Assembly: GCA_029721435.1 (NCBI GenBank)
Contig: CM056580.1
Span: 75,045,367-75,109,366 of the forward strand
Length of the DNA: 64,000 nt
Direction: 5' to 3'
Origin: Gymnothorax reevesii
Taxonomy: Eukaryota; Chordata; Actinopteri; Anguilliformes; Muraenidae
Part shown: one piece after another, positions 26,961-37,513 of the stretch
How positions within the stretch are numbered: position 1 is the stretch's first letter
How the letters are laid out: every line of letters begins with the position of its first letter
The notes under the pieces: generated by a model
Told to the model about the DNA's origin: nothing
The model's database searches: none
The model's input: only the letters and a program-made list of their open reading frames with translations
Translations under genes and position numbers: made by a program

Positions 26961-27448
26961 ATCTCTTGACTTCACACCTGTGTTAACGTTAAACACAGAA
27001 CATCGCACTGCAAGAAAATGTTTTGAAATCAGTAACTGCCGAAAAAGCAAATCGGGCGTATAGATCAAGGAAACACTTGTGATGTTCACCTCAATTTGAT
27101 ATTAATTCTAAAGAGAAAGTGAAAGAACCAGGATTTTCCAGCTCTCCAGGAAAGCAGTTACGTAACTGCAGCGAACACATTTACTTGTCAACGGAGGATA
27201 AAGCTACACCAAACTTATTTAATTTCACATTGATCAGGCACTTTGGTTCACGACTTCCTAAAACTATCGTGGTTCCCCCCAGTTCGCCTAATTTGTTGCT
27301 GGAATTCGGTTCTTGTCCATAACGAAATTCCATTGACCCAAACGAACAAGAAACTAGCTCATTTCGATCATTTAATTCGAGTATTTTCACAGATGAGGCC
27401 GCGAGGTAACATTCAACCTAATGATTACTACTCCAAGAAAAACTAACG

Positions 27449-27624
27449 TTTAGCTGCTTTCACACCGGACGCGAAACGAATTTTTCGCACGACAGATTAC
27501 ATTCAAAGTCAATGCAAAGCCGCGAATCCATGCGAAAGGCGTGTATTCGCGTCTTTGCCTCGACTTAGAATATTATCGGTCTTGCTAAAAATTCATTTCG
27601 CGTAAGTAATGAAAGCGGCTTTAA
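27449..27624. repeat. Probable miniature DNA element, CG-rich
   Basis: Left edge GCTGCTTTCACACCGGACGC and right edge complementary to GCCGCTTTCA. The interior is rich in CGCGAA words. A similar internal segment (CGACNAGATTNCATTCANAGTCAA type) occurs at 17898-17925 inside the relic at 17446-19743, so the two are probably copies of one family. Target duplication not identified. Confidence 0.45.
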
Positions 27625-28197
27625 ACTTGAAGAAATCAAATCGGCCCATTAACACCATACAGCTGACTAATCAAGGCCCAGGCATGATGAGTGAGAGTGT
27701 GAAAGAATGAGTTAACGCTAGTACGAAAGATGACTTGTGATGTTAACACTACTAAGCTAACTGCATGTCCAGCACATAACAAAAATAAGACAGCTAGCTG
27801 GCAAAGTACATTTTCAAGCACCATTTGACGAGATCTGAATGAAAACAATGCAGAAACCGGTGTTCCTGCTCCCAGCAAAAATTACGGCTACATTTGTGCA
27901 AAAAGTTTAGCTAGCAGGCTAGCTAACATTTAACATCAGCAACACGTCAGGCAGGGATACCTAGCTAGCTAATGCTAGGACCGAACCAGATATTAAACGT
28001 TAGCTAGCATTGATTCGTGATCTGGCTATAGCAGGGAGGAGACATTCAAAGCCAGGAAACGATCGTTGTATGTGCGGCTAAGTAAAATTGTAAAAATGAT
28101 TATTCTAGATTCGAGCTGCATAAAATAAGAATAAAGAAACACAGCAATTAGTTAGCAAGATAGCCAGCTAGCTCTGATGTGTTGTGCAAAAACTCAC

Positions 28198-28330
28198 CGA
28201 GTCTTACTGTCCTCTCTTCACTTCCGTGTAACAACCAAGCACCGACGCGATGTGGATCAGACAGGTAGCTGGAACAGCAGGGGCAGCTGGCGATCTAGCT
28301 TCTCTCAGAAACACGAACGGGTATAAAGTA
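28198..28330 (-). promoter_or_regulatory. rab7a: Probable non-coding first exon and promoter of rab7
   Basis: On the minus strand, sequence with several CpGs ends in AAGACTCG|GTGAGTTT, a consensus donor. It contains an ETS-type core CACGGAAGTG (complement at 28219-28228). Vertebrate RAB7A genes have a non-coding first exon, which fits. The exon's upstream limit is a guess. Confidence 0.5.
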
Positions 28331-28846
28331 ACGTTGTTTCAGCTAGTCTGAAATACGATTAACAAAACCCTCCTCGAACTGCCCGATAACAACATCCGCT
28401 CTTGTTTTGACTGAGGTTGTGCCTCAATATGGCTGCTGAGAGTCACGAGGGTTTGACGTTGCTGGTCGAAAACCCACCAGTTAATTGCCACGGAAAATGC
28501 CCGAGGTCCGAGCGCTGCAGCGAGGAAAATCACCTAATTTTGGATCAGTGAATAATAATGTGCCGATTATAGACTATATTAGGTTTAAGCCACTGAGGAG
28601 TTTACGGTTTTGTTGCGAGCTGGGTAGCTCACATTCATTTCAGGGTCTGCAACGAAGGGAGATTCCAGGACGAGGGAGCTTTCGTCATGCTTTCTCAGAA
28701 ACTGCGCGCTATTTCACAATGTTCTGAAAAAGTATTAAAAATAACCGCGGTGTCCATGTTCTGAATCCACACAGTTGTTAGATACATTATCGCCTACTTC
28801 CAACCATAACTGCTGGCACAAAAGCACAACGTGTAATGTATAATCC

Positions 28847-30550
28847 CGAGCACAATTTATGGAATCACCACATGGAGAGGATGTTTATCCGGCTTACTTA
28901 CTTCATAGCATAGGAACAGATCGCAGATATGAAACAAACCATTTTTTGTTTATTAGCTTTACTTTCAAGCTTCATGAAACACACCTCAAACAGATTATAA
29001 AACACTCCTTAAATCGTTTTAATTAATGGCAAGTTTCTATTTTTGTTCGGTTTTTTTTTTCTTTTTCATAATCAAGCATAGAAAAAATATGAAATCACAA
29101 TGTCAAGGGAATCATCAACAAAAAAATCAGAATTATTATAATTAATTTTTTTGTTGTTGTTGCTGCTCGTCGGGCTTTTATGAGGGCTGGAATTCTTTCA
29201 GGCATAGACTTCACGAATGAAAAACATTATTGTCTATCAAGCTGGTTCCAATTTTCTCAAATAGTGGTTGACAGATCAGCTTTGCAGGATGGGTCCTTGT
29301 TATGGAAGATTTTGTCTTTTGTACCCACCACAAATTTTCAATTGGACTGAATTCCGGACTAATAGGGCTGATATGCTTTTCCTGTAGAAAACCTTTTACA
29401 CTCCTTGCTCTGTGGCAAGATGCATTGTTATCCGAAAACGTGACTTGATCATCACGAAACCTATTTTCTAATGATGGAATCCGAAAATGGTCCGAAATTT
29501 TAATGAACTCTTGCACATTGACTGTTGAGGTTAGATAGACATTTGTACTGGTCCTTTACCTGACTTGCAACGCCATATCATAAATGAATGGGGATATTTG
29601 CTTGTTTTTATTAAGCAGTCATCTTTATATTTTATTGGAACTGCACTGAACTAAAGTTCCAGCATTATCTTCTTGGCCAATGCAGATTTGTGATTCAGCA
29701 CTGAATATCACTTTTATCCAATCATCCACGCTCCATGATTGCCTGTCTTTAGCTCACTGAAACCTGGCTTTCTTCTGTTTACATGTTAGTGCTGGTTTTT
29801 GTTGGCTTTTCTGCTAGTAAATCCCATTTCATTCTGGCGATTTCTTACAGTTCTGACACAAATATTGACTCTTGTTTCTGCCCATTTGTTTTTAATTTGT
29901 TTTGTTGTGCATTTTCTATTTTTAAGGCATTTTACTTTGAGTTTTCTGTCCTGACGCTTTGATGACTTCCATGGTCTATACATATGCTTTCCTTTTCTAA
30001 CCTTGCCATTTTCTTCATACTTGCACCAAATTTCACACCCAGCTGTCCAGGAACAACCAACATCATTTGTCACTTTAAGTGTTGAATTTCCTTTTTGGAG
30101 CAGTTTTATAATCCTTTCCATTGTTTTAATTGCCAAATATTGTTGGTGCCTTGTTTCCTCTCAAATGCCACGCTTCCTCTCAAATAGCAACAGTAAGTAT
30201 AGCACGTAATTAAGGTCTGCAAACACTCTCTTTTAGCTGTAGACTAATTTGCATATTCAGATTTTTGCTTGTATATCTTTTATAAATGCCAATTACTAGG
30301 CGATTTCATAATTTTTACCTCAACATTGAGTGATTCCATACTTTTTTCTCTCCATGATTATGAAAAAAATTGCCAACAATTGAATAATTTAATGTAATTA
30401 ACAGCAAGTGTGTTTTATGAGGCCTGAGTGTTAAGCTAATAAATAAAAATTAGTATGTGTCATATCTACATTTTTAAAAATTTGCTATGAAGTAAAAAGC
30501 AGGATGAACATCCTCTATGAGTAGTGATTCCATCCTTTTTGCCAGGGGTC
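28847..30550 (-). mobile_element. Degenerate Tc1/mariner-like transposon
   Basis: Terminal inverted repeats: left ATGGAATCACCACATGGAGA followed by GGATGTTTATCC; right, read in complement, ATGGAATCACTACTCATAGA followed by GGATGTTCATCC. A second inner copy of the terminal word (complement of GAGTGATTCCATAC at 30329) suggests an IR/DR-type end. The transposase relic lies between them on the minus strand. Outer boundaries are accurate to about 10 bp. Confidence 0.75.
29211..30136 (-). pseudogene. Tc1-like transposase pseudogene
   Basis: The first open stretch (30136-29789) starts at MERIIKLLQKGNSTLKVTND, a helix-turn-helix domain, and runs through a basic linker to VRTVRNRQNEMGF. The last stretch (to 29211) retains the DDE C-terminal layout: NNASCHRARSVKGFL in place of the usual DNA/DP(K)H segment and ISPEFSPIENLWWV with the catalytic Glu. 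The middle carries several stops. Non-functional. Confidence 0.75.
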
Positions 30551-31224
30551 AGAGCACTGACATATCGCAACGTGACATGGTTCACATATTTTTTCTCAAA
30601 TTTGAGGCAAACATGCATTGATACTTTCCACTCACAGTCACTCCCCTCCCAATCTCATGTTGTATTTCACTGTGGTCATAGTCATTATCACAAGTATCCA
30701 GGTAGACGTTGAAGTCTGAATGAAATACAAATATGTCGTCGTGAAAACAAAGGGACGATACTGCATGCTAGTCTTTGATGCTGTGCCCTCATCTTCATCA
30801 AAATGCTTTTTTTCTTCATAGTTGATTGCCAAATCTTTATCCACACTTCAAGTAATTTCCATTGCCAGCTGAGTTATTACCCTGTCCGCGGGCTTAATTT
30901 GTGCTTTGTTGCTCTTAGATAATGTCTCAAACCAGGTGATTTCAACAAACCCAGTTCAATTTAATATAGCTATGTCTTTGAGATTCTCATTTTTTTTTGT
31001 CATCATGATGGCCTGCTTTCCTGGCACTTCTTGGATTCTCACTTTGTCACGTATTCAGTACTGATGCTTGCAAGTTTACCTCCTTAAATATTCATCAGAC
31101 CGCAGAAGCGTCTCATATAAATGACATTTTTATACATTTCCTGTGCATAATAATTTGTTTTTTGTTCCATATTCCGTGCTGGAATTTTCATCTCCCACAC
31201 CCTTGCCAATTAGGGACAAACTTT
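30551..31224. other. Unassigned stretch before the LINE fragment
   Basis: No exon or nameable element recognised. A T-rich tract lies at 30991-30999. The 5' limit of the LINE is not clear, so part of this may be decayed LINE sequence. Confidence 0.35.
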
Positions 31225-31715
31225 ACAACAGGCACAATCCTAGTAGTTGAACCTCTGGCAGAAATGATTAGATCGAATACTTCAATAACTGGCATTCACA
31301 CTGACGGGAAAGCGCACTCTATCTCTTTATATGCAGATGATGTTCTTTTATTTTTGAGTAACCCGAAGTCCTCAATTCCTGCTACTTTTAAAGTAATTAA
31401 TGAGTTTGGGGTGATATCCGGATATAAGATTAATTATAGGAAATCTCTAGCACATCCACTTGGAAATTTAAGTACTGATCTATCAGCATATCGCCCTTTT
31501 CAAGTATCTCCAAACGCTTTCAAGTACCTTGGCATTTTTGTGTCCTATAATTTTGAAGACATGATTAAAATGAATTTACACCCAGTGGTGAATGTAATTA
31601 AAAAAGATCTTCAAAGATGGAATCTCTTTTCAATTTCACTACTTGGAAGGGTTGCTATTATAAAAATGAATGTCCTGCCAAGATTACTATACCCAATGCA
31701 GATGTTGCCGAATTA
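31225..31715 (+). pseudogene. LINE reverse transcriptase segment (YADD)
   Basis: Open for about 160 codons from the fingers/palm region to RLLYPMQMLPN, where the Tc1 target TA (31714-31715) cuts it. The YADD catalytic box is intact. Confidence 0.82.
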
Positions 31716-33220
31716 CACTGAACAAAAATATAAACGCACCACCAGATGTTTTGTGAATTTTATTACATATGGGATAATGTGAACCTCAGCAAATTTTACG
31801 ACATGATAAAGACATCTATACTGATCATATTGATGTCCGTTACACCTTGATACACGCACAATCAAAAGTTTGGCAACAATTTCAACAGGGCAGGGGTGGA
31901 TACCATAAATTTCAGTTTAGTATCGCGTATTTCCGCCACGCGCATCTCTCAACGAGACTCATCTCCAACGCATGGAGTTTACCAGAGTGTCTATGGTGGC
32001 CTGTGGAATGTTGTTCCACTCCTCCTGGAGTGCTATCCGGAGTTGCAGGACATTACCTGGGACTGGAACACGGTCCCGGATACGCCGATCCAGAGCATCC
32101 CAAACGTGTTCTGTGGGCGACATGTCGGGCGAATATGCGGGCCAGTCCAGCGCCGGAACGATCTGAGCTGTGAGGAACTGGGTGCAGACCCTAGCGACAT
32201 GAGGACGGGCGTTATGATGCTGGAACGTGACATTATGCTGTTGGACAAACGGTACTACAGTTGTTGCGAGGATCTCATCACGGTACCTTTGCGCGTTCAA
32301 GTTGCCATCGATGAAATGCAATGTCTGTGTCTGTGTGCAATTCCTGCCCACACCAAGACACCGCCTCCGCAATGGGCTACTCTCCGGGCGACATTTGTGT
32401 CAGCAAACCGTTTACCGACACGGCGCCACACACGACGTCTCCCATCCGCGTGATACAAGTTGAATCTTGATTCATCTGTGAACAGCACATTTCTCCATCG
32501 TGCCAAGGGCCACCGGAAGTGTGCGTTAGCCCATGCGAGACGATTCCGGCGGCGTACGTCTGTGAGGTCCAGCCCACAGCGAGGGCATCGAGCATGCCAT
32601 TCTGCTTCTCGGAGGCGGTTGCGAACTGTTTGAGCAGAGATTCGTCTATTGTTCAGACCGACTGTCTCATCGGCCGTGCGTGTCGCTGGTTTGAAACGTT
32701 CACGCAAGTGCACCAGCCGGATGTGACGATCCTGAGCAGGGGTGGTCACACGTGGACGACGCCGATGAGGCCTGTTCGCAGTGCTTCCAGTCTGTCGGAA
32801 GCGCTGTCGTAGACGAACTATGGTACTGTAGTGAACATTCAGCTGTGCAGCGACCCCTCTGATGGACATTCCCTCATTCAGCATGCCAATGGCACACTCC
32901 CGCATAATTTGAGACATCTGAGGCATGGCTGCGTCTGACAAAATCCAACATTTTGGTGTGGCCTTTTATAGTCCCCGACCCAAGGTTTGTCTGAGTACTG
33001 CTCATTCTGTCTGAGCAGTGTCTGGGTACACCGCACTCGTTTACTCATACCAATCATTACACCGGTGAAAAAAAATACTCAATGTCCGAGCTGAACTCTA
33101 GACATCAATCAATGGAAACATTCCTTTTGCAAATGAAAACAAATAAATTTGGTATTTCATAACGGCATACTTGAAATGGTGCCAATATTTCAAGTGGTGC
33201 GTTTATATTTTTGTTCAGTG
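31716..33220 (-). mobile_element. Tc1 transposon, full length, inserted in the LINE (CACTGAAC family, copy A)
   Basis: 1505 bp between TA dinucleotides (31714-31715, 33221-33222). Both ends carry the same inverted repeat, CACTGAACAAAAATATAAAC followed by GCACCA, about 26 bp long and identical on both sides. One transposase gene fills the interior on the minus strand. LINE sequence resumes directly to the right. A second, deleted copy of the family is at 41341-42155 in the opposite orientation. Confidence 0.93.
31959..32926 (-). pseudogene. Tc1 transposase, nearly intact (one frameshift, one catalytic residue lost)
   Basis: Starts at ATG 32926 with MPQMSQIMRECAIGML, the first helix-turn-helix, followed by a second DNA-binding helix set, an RRRPRVTT GRPR-like hook near residue 60, and the DDE domain. 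The first catalytic Asp is present in LFTDESRF; the second is replaced by His (FQHHNARPH, where QHDNARPH is expected, a single G-to-C change); the Glu is present in SPTEHVWD. A one-base deletion near 32340 shifts the frame between GVLVWAGI and the following segment. Stop TGA at 31961-31959. About 322 residues, normal for Tc1. Both defects would prevent activity. Confidence 0.9.
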
Positions 33221-33715
33221 TATATTCAAGTTAAATTTTTCAAAACATTACGCAGTATGATTAGCAAATTTGTTTGGAAACATCATCTGGTATCAGATAC
33301 GTAAGCACTTCAGAGTAATAGATCAGTATTCTATACTTGCACCTATTGAAAACAATTCTGATTTTGCACCCTCGTGTTCAGATGCAGGATATAAGACTTG
33401 GAATGATATTGGAATTACTAAGTTACGGGACCTTTTTCTACGCGGAACTATCAAATCCTTCTCACAACTTATGTCTGAATTTGATCTTCCTCAAGCACAA
33501 TTTTTTTGCAACTAACAACTTAGGAGTCACCTCCAGTCTATACCAACATATAAGAATGGTCTGTATGAAAAACCCATTTTGCCCCACTGGCGACAATTGT
33601 TGCCAAAGTGTATCGCTGTCATTTTCTACTCACAAAAAAAAATCTCAAAGGTACTAATGCAAATTTTTCTACTTATATGCTAGTTGACAACTTAGACAAA
33701 GGTTATGGTTTATAA
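33221..33715 (+). pseudogene. LINE ORF2 middle segment
   Basis: Continues the LINE after the Tc1 insertion (FVWKHH near 33270, WNDIGI near 33400, ending LDKGYGL at about 33710), with one or more frameshifts around 33520. Confidence 0.65.
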
Positions 33716-34230
33716 AAGATAGTTTCCAAGTGCTTCCTGTCACGTGACATCATCTGCTTCCTGCTCCTTCTGGCTGAAGACATGGTGAATGCAAATCCTC
33801 CTGGAAAGAGGTAATTTTCATAAATTTCTTATGATTTCCCCCCAAACATATTTATTATTATTATTTAATCCTTCAAGTCTCTAGAGTAACCCTCCCCCAA
33901 AAAATTGTACCTGGGATAAATATTTTTTTGTTCATGGGCTTATTTGTTTGAGTGGCAACAAAAGTTGCCAGTGGGCACATAGCTTGTCACTAACTAAAGG
34001 AAAACACTGTCTGCAGGATTGCTCATAATTTACTTATTTCAAATTGTAGAATGATGTACAATGGCTCATTTTAGTCCTCTTAGAATACTCTTCCTGGCTA
34101 AATAAATTCCCAAGTATTCAAGGCCTGTATCTATAGGATTTTGGTACGTTACCATACATCATTTTATTGCTAGCTGCTAATCTAGCAATTATCTTTGCTA
34201 GATCTTTCTCTGTTAGCTAACATTAGCTTG

Positions 34231-34269
34231 TGTGTGTGTCCCCCCCAGCACACACACACACACACACAC
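34231..34269. repeat. (GT)n / (CA)n inverted microsatellite pair
   Basis: TGTGTGTGTG, then a C-rich spacer with AGCA, then ACACACACACACACACACAC. The two tracts are complementary, so they can form a hairpin. Confidence 0.8.
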
Positions 34270-34699
34270 TAATCTCCCTTTTCCCTCTGGTATGCTATGT
34301 ATGTAAGCAATTTTCATAAAATAACACAGGTCAAAATAAAAATCAATCATGTATGTTGTCCTTTCCTTCGGTAATCTGAGGCAGAGGTCCTGGCCATGCT
34401 GCAGGATTCTGAAACTGTGGCGGACATCACAGTTATGTCTGAGTCATGTGCATTGCATTTATGTGACATAGAAATGATTATTTCTGTTCTGTTTCATTTG
34501 CAAAATCAGCAACAACATATGATTTTATTTCCACCAACTTGCTCCCACGCTTGTTTGGCGGTTTTTCGATTGGCAGTGTGAATTCAATGTTTGAAACCTT
34601 TTCTTGTTATGTTTCAACCTGTTGGAGATTGTTTTTGCAGCGCCCTCCATATTTATTGGCCCCGCTGGTTAAGATGTGTTAAAAGCCTTAAAATAAATT

Positions 34700-35463
34700 C
34701 AGTAGCGGCTCTAGACCTGGGAATGGCGGGCCCGCAGACACGTTCCTTTATGACAATTAGTCCTGGGTAGTTCGCAATCATTTTCCTTTACTGACGCGTT
34801 TTCCAATTATCGTACTTGGCAAATTAAGACAAGGTCTCTCCAAATGTGATCAAACAGCGATGAAATCATGGGCTTAATTCAGCTCAGTGGCGGAACCTGA
34901 ACTGAGAATTGTGACAAAACATTCGTTTAAAACAGTCGTTAGTCCTGACCTGTTCTCAGTCATTTTCATGAGTAACCGAAGGTTCGCTCTGAGAGCACTC
35001 CACAGTTAACAGCTGCTGCTTGTTCTCCCCGATTATGTAAGAAGACAATCATTCATCTGGACCCTTACTTGCTGTATTTAAATCAACGTTAGTCAAACTT
35101 GCATACCTGTCGCCTCTCACGCAAACAGCTTGAGCAGCACGCTGCCTATTTAACTGCCAAATGCCACTTTTTTTTATCAATCCACACAATACCGAGAGTG
35201 AAAGGCGATATTTCACTGGAACACGGACCTGATCAATCAACGCGAAGTACTGGCCTATTAATAAGTACATTTTTTTCTGTACTGAATTTCGCCCATGATT
35301 TCATCGCTGTTCGATCACATATGGAGAGACCGTGTCATAAGTTGCCAAGTACGATAATTGGAAAACGTGTCAGTAAAGGAAAATGATTGCGAACTACCCA
35401 GGACTAATTGTCATAAAGGGACGTGTCTGCGCCCCGCCATTACCGGGTCTAGAGCCCCTACTG
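34700..35463. mobile_element. hAT-type fold-back MITE nested in the Tc1 element
   Basis: 764 bp with long inverted ends (more than 150 bp): left CAGTAGCGGCTCTAGACC, right the complement finishing AGAGCCCCTACTG. Exact 8-bp target duplication AATAAATT at 34692-34699 and 35464-35471. An internal CAGTGGCGGAACCTGAACTG at 34886 looks like the end of a second related element, so one MITE may itself be nested or composite. No coding capacity. Confidence 0.93.
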
Positions 35464-35792
35464 AATAAATTCCATTTTTATTGCAGAAGCATACTCTCAC
35501 ACTGAAAATTGTTGAAAAATGTAACCTTCAGCTCAAGTAATTTTTAAGGGGAAAAAAAATCCCTGACTAAGAAATAATTATTTTTCATAAAATCACCTGT
35601 TACACAATTATTGGCACCCCTAACAATTCCTAGTAAATAAATGTAATTAAAGTATTTCTGTCATTTCTACAGCAATTTACAAAGTTGATCAGAGTATCTA
35701 GGAACATTTAATTAGTAACTCATCACTTCCTGTTTCCCTGGGGTATAAATATGATGTCACACAAAGGCCATTTCTCTTATCCACTCTTCAAC

Positions 35793-36812
35793 ATGGGAAA
35801 GACAAAGGACCACACCATTCAAGTAGGGAGGATGTGTGTTGACCTTCACAAGTCAGGCAATGGCTACAAGAAAATAGCCGCTCTCCTGCATCTGCCCATA
35901 TCTACTGTCAGAGGAATCATTAAAAAGTTTAATACAACTGGAACAGTGGTAAACAAGCCTGGACGAGGACGCAAGGTTATTTTGCCACCACGCACAGTGA
36001 GGAGGAGGGTAAGAGAAATAAAAAGTTCTCCAAAGCTCACTGTTAAAGAATTGCAACAAATGGTAGCATCTTGGGGTCACAAAGTGTCCAAAACAACCAT
36101 CAGGCGCTATCTACATGCCAACAAGCTGTTTGGGAGGCATGCACGGAAAAAACCTTTTCTCGCTCACAATCATAAACGCAAACGTCTGGAGTTCGCTAAG
36201 CGGTACTGGGACTTCAACTGGGACCGTGTGCTTTGGTAAGATGAGACCAAGATAGAGCTTTTAGGCAACTAACACTCTAAGTGGGTCTGGCGGAACACAA
36301 AAGATGAGTATGCAGAAAAGCACCTCATGCCCACTGTGAAGTATGGGGGAGGATCGGTGAGGCTGTGGTCCTCTTCCAGAGGCCCTGGGAACCTTGTTAG
36401 GGTGCATGGCATCGTGGACGCTTTGAAATACCAGGACATTTTAAATCAAAATCTGGTGGCCTCTGCTCGAAAGCTGAAGATGGGTCGTCACTGGGTCTTT
36501 CAGCAAGATAATGACCCTAAACATGTGGCCAAATCTACACAGAAATGGTTCACCAGACATATAATCAAGCTCCTCCCATGGCCATTTCAGTCCCCAGACC
36601 TCAACCCCATTGAAAACCTGTGGAGTGAGCAGAAGAGGAGAGTACAGAGGAGAGGACCCAGGTTGCTGGATGATTTAGAGAGATTGTGCAAAGAGGAATG
36701 GTCGAAGATCCCTCTTTCTGTATTCTCCCATCTTGTGAAACATTATAGGAGAAGATTAGGTGCTGTTTTGTTGGCAAAAGGGGGTTGGACAAAGTATTAT
36801 CATCAGGGGTGA
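35793..36812 (+). pseudogene. Tc1 transposase, 339 codons in one frame, broken only by two stops
   Basis: Single frame from ATG 35793 to TGA 36810-36812. Residues 1-60: first helix-turn-helix (HTIQVGRMCVDLHKSGNGYK); GRPR-like hook at KPGRGRK; second helix-turn-helix with KELQQMVASWGHKVSKTTIR; DDE domain with Asp in DETKIELL, Asp in FQQDNDPKHVA and Glu in NPIENLWS, all three catalytic residues present. Two nonsense codons interrupt it: TAA at 36237-36239, immediately before DETK, and TAA at 36270-36272. No frameshift was found. Length equals that of full-length fish Tc1 transposases, so this copy is recently inactivated compared with its neighbours. Confidence 0.92.
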
Positions 36813-37329
36813 TAATAATTGTGGCACACATGACTTGATGTAAAAGAATTATTTCTTAATGTGGGATTTTTTTCCCACTGAATAAATGCACTTGAATTAA
36901 AGGTCGGATTTTCCTCTTTTTTATTGTGGTCCTATATTATTTAGAAAAAAAAACTGAATTTATTAGAAGGTAAAGAACACATCTTAACCAGGGGTGCCAA
37001 TAATTATGGAGGGCGCTGTATATCATCCAGACTTGGTCTGTGATGTATGTCTGATACAAATGTTATTTATGAATAAAGAAACAAGTTCAAATTGTTTGTT
37101 GTTTTGAATTTTATACAGGGGGAACCAAGGTTTGAACCAGGACCATTAGCTATCTTACTGGGATGATAATATCCATTGGTATCCATATACAGTTTTACTT
37201 TTTTTTTACACCCCCCACCCCCCAATCCACCTTTTTGTTATTATTTATGATGACTATATTGTTATTTTGTTTTTACAATATTATTATTATTATTTCTATA
37301 TTATTATTAGGTGACATTTGACCTAGTGC

Positions 37330-37440
37330 CAAGCTGTGTGACCACTGGCAACAATTGAAGCACTGATTACTAAAACCCACAAGTCAAGTCAAGTGTGACT
37401 TATGGGGTTGTCGTAATAGGTGCTTCAATTGTTGCCAGTC
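37330..37440. repeat. Imperfect hairpin with ACTGGCAACAATTGAAGCAC arms
   Basis: ACTGGCAACAATTGAAGCAC at about 37345 is repeated in inverted orientation ending near 37438, separated by about 50 bp containing AAGTCAAGTC. The outer arms can pair over about 25 bp. A weaker match (TTGCCAGTGGGCAC) lies near 33967, on the other side of the nested Tc1. It may be subterminal sequence of the composite insertion. Confidence 0.6.
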
Positions 37441-37513
37441 ATAAAAATGCTTTTTTCTTCAAAGCAAAGTAAAAAATGGAAAAAATAAATACATAACATG
37501 ATTCATGCATAAA

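Larger units (their letters stand above)
25348..28197 (-). other. rab7a: rab7 5'UTR intron (probable)
   Basis: Bounded by a GTGAGT donor at 28197-28192 and a CTCAG acceptor at 25348. It contains a short inverted-repeat element (26837-26960), a GC-rich miniature-like element (27449-27624) and many GCTAGC-type words (27735-28175). No gene recognised inside. Confidence 0.6.
34638..37018 (+). mobile_element. Tc1 transposon with almost intact transposase (CAGCGCCCTCC family)
   Basis: Termini: left CAGCGCCCTCCATATTTATT, right the complement of CAGCGCCCTCCATAATTATT, followed by TA at 37019-37020. The left flanking TA has changed to TG. Without the nested hAT miniature (34700-35463 plus its 8-bp duplication) the element would be about 1.61 kb, typical for Tc1. 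It encodes a plus-strand transposase at 35793-36812. Confidence 0.93.
33716..37513. mobile_element. Composite insertion in the LINE, possibly a piggyBac-type element carrying a Tc1
   Basis: LINE coding sequence stops at GGTTATGGTTTA (near 33715) and resumes at TTAATCAGTTGG (37514 onward). The right boundary reads ACGGG|TTAA, as expected for a piggyBac right end; the left end is not clean (TTTATAAAAG). Inside, 33781-33816 reads MVNANPPGKR up to a GT donor-like site, and 34384-34440 reads AEVLAMLQDSETVADITVMS, weakly like an acidic transposase N-terminus. The Tc1 element 34638-37018 is nested in it. The class is a guess; that something was inserted here after the LINE is firm. Confidence 0.4.

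Noticed and set aside
31162..31782. Functional reverse transcriptase gene
   Set aside because: YADD is intact, but the LINE is 5'-truncated, interrupted twice and contains stops and frameshifts; it is a dead copy.
32227..32812. Plus-strand open frames over the Tc1 element
   Set aside because: They are antisense shadows of the minus-strand transposase at 31959-32926.
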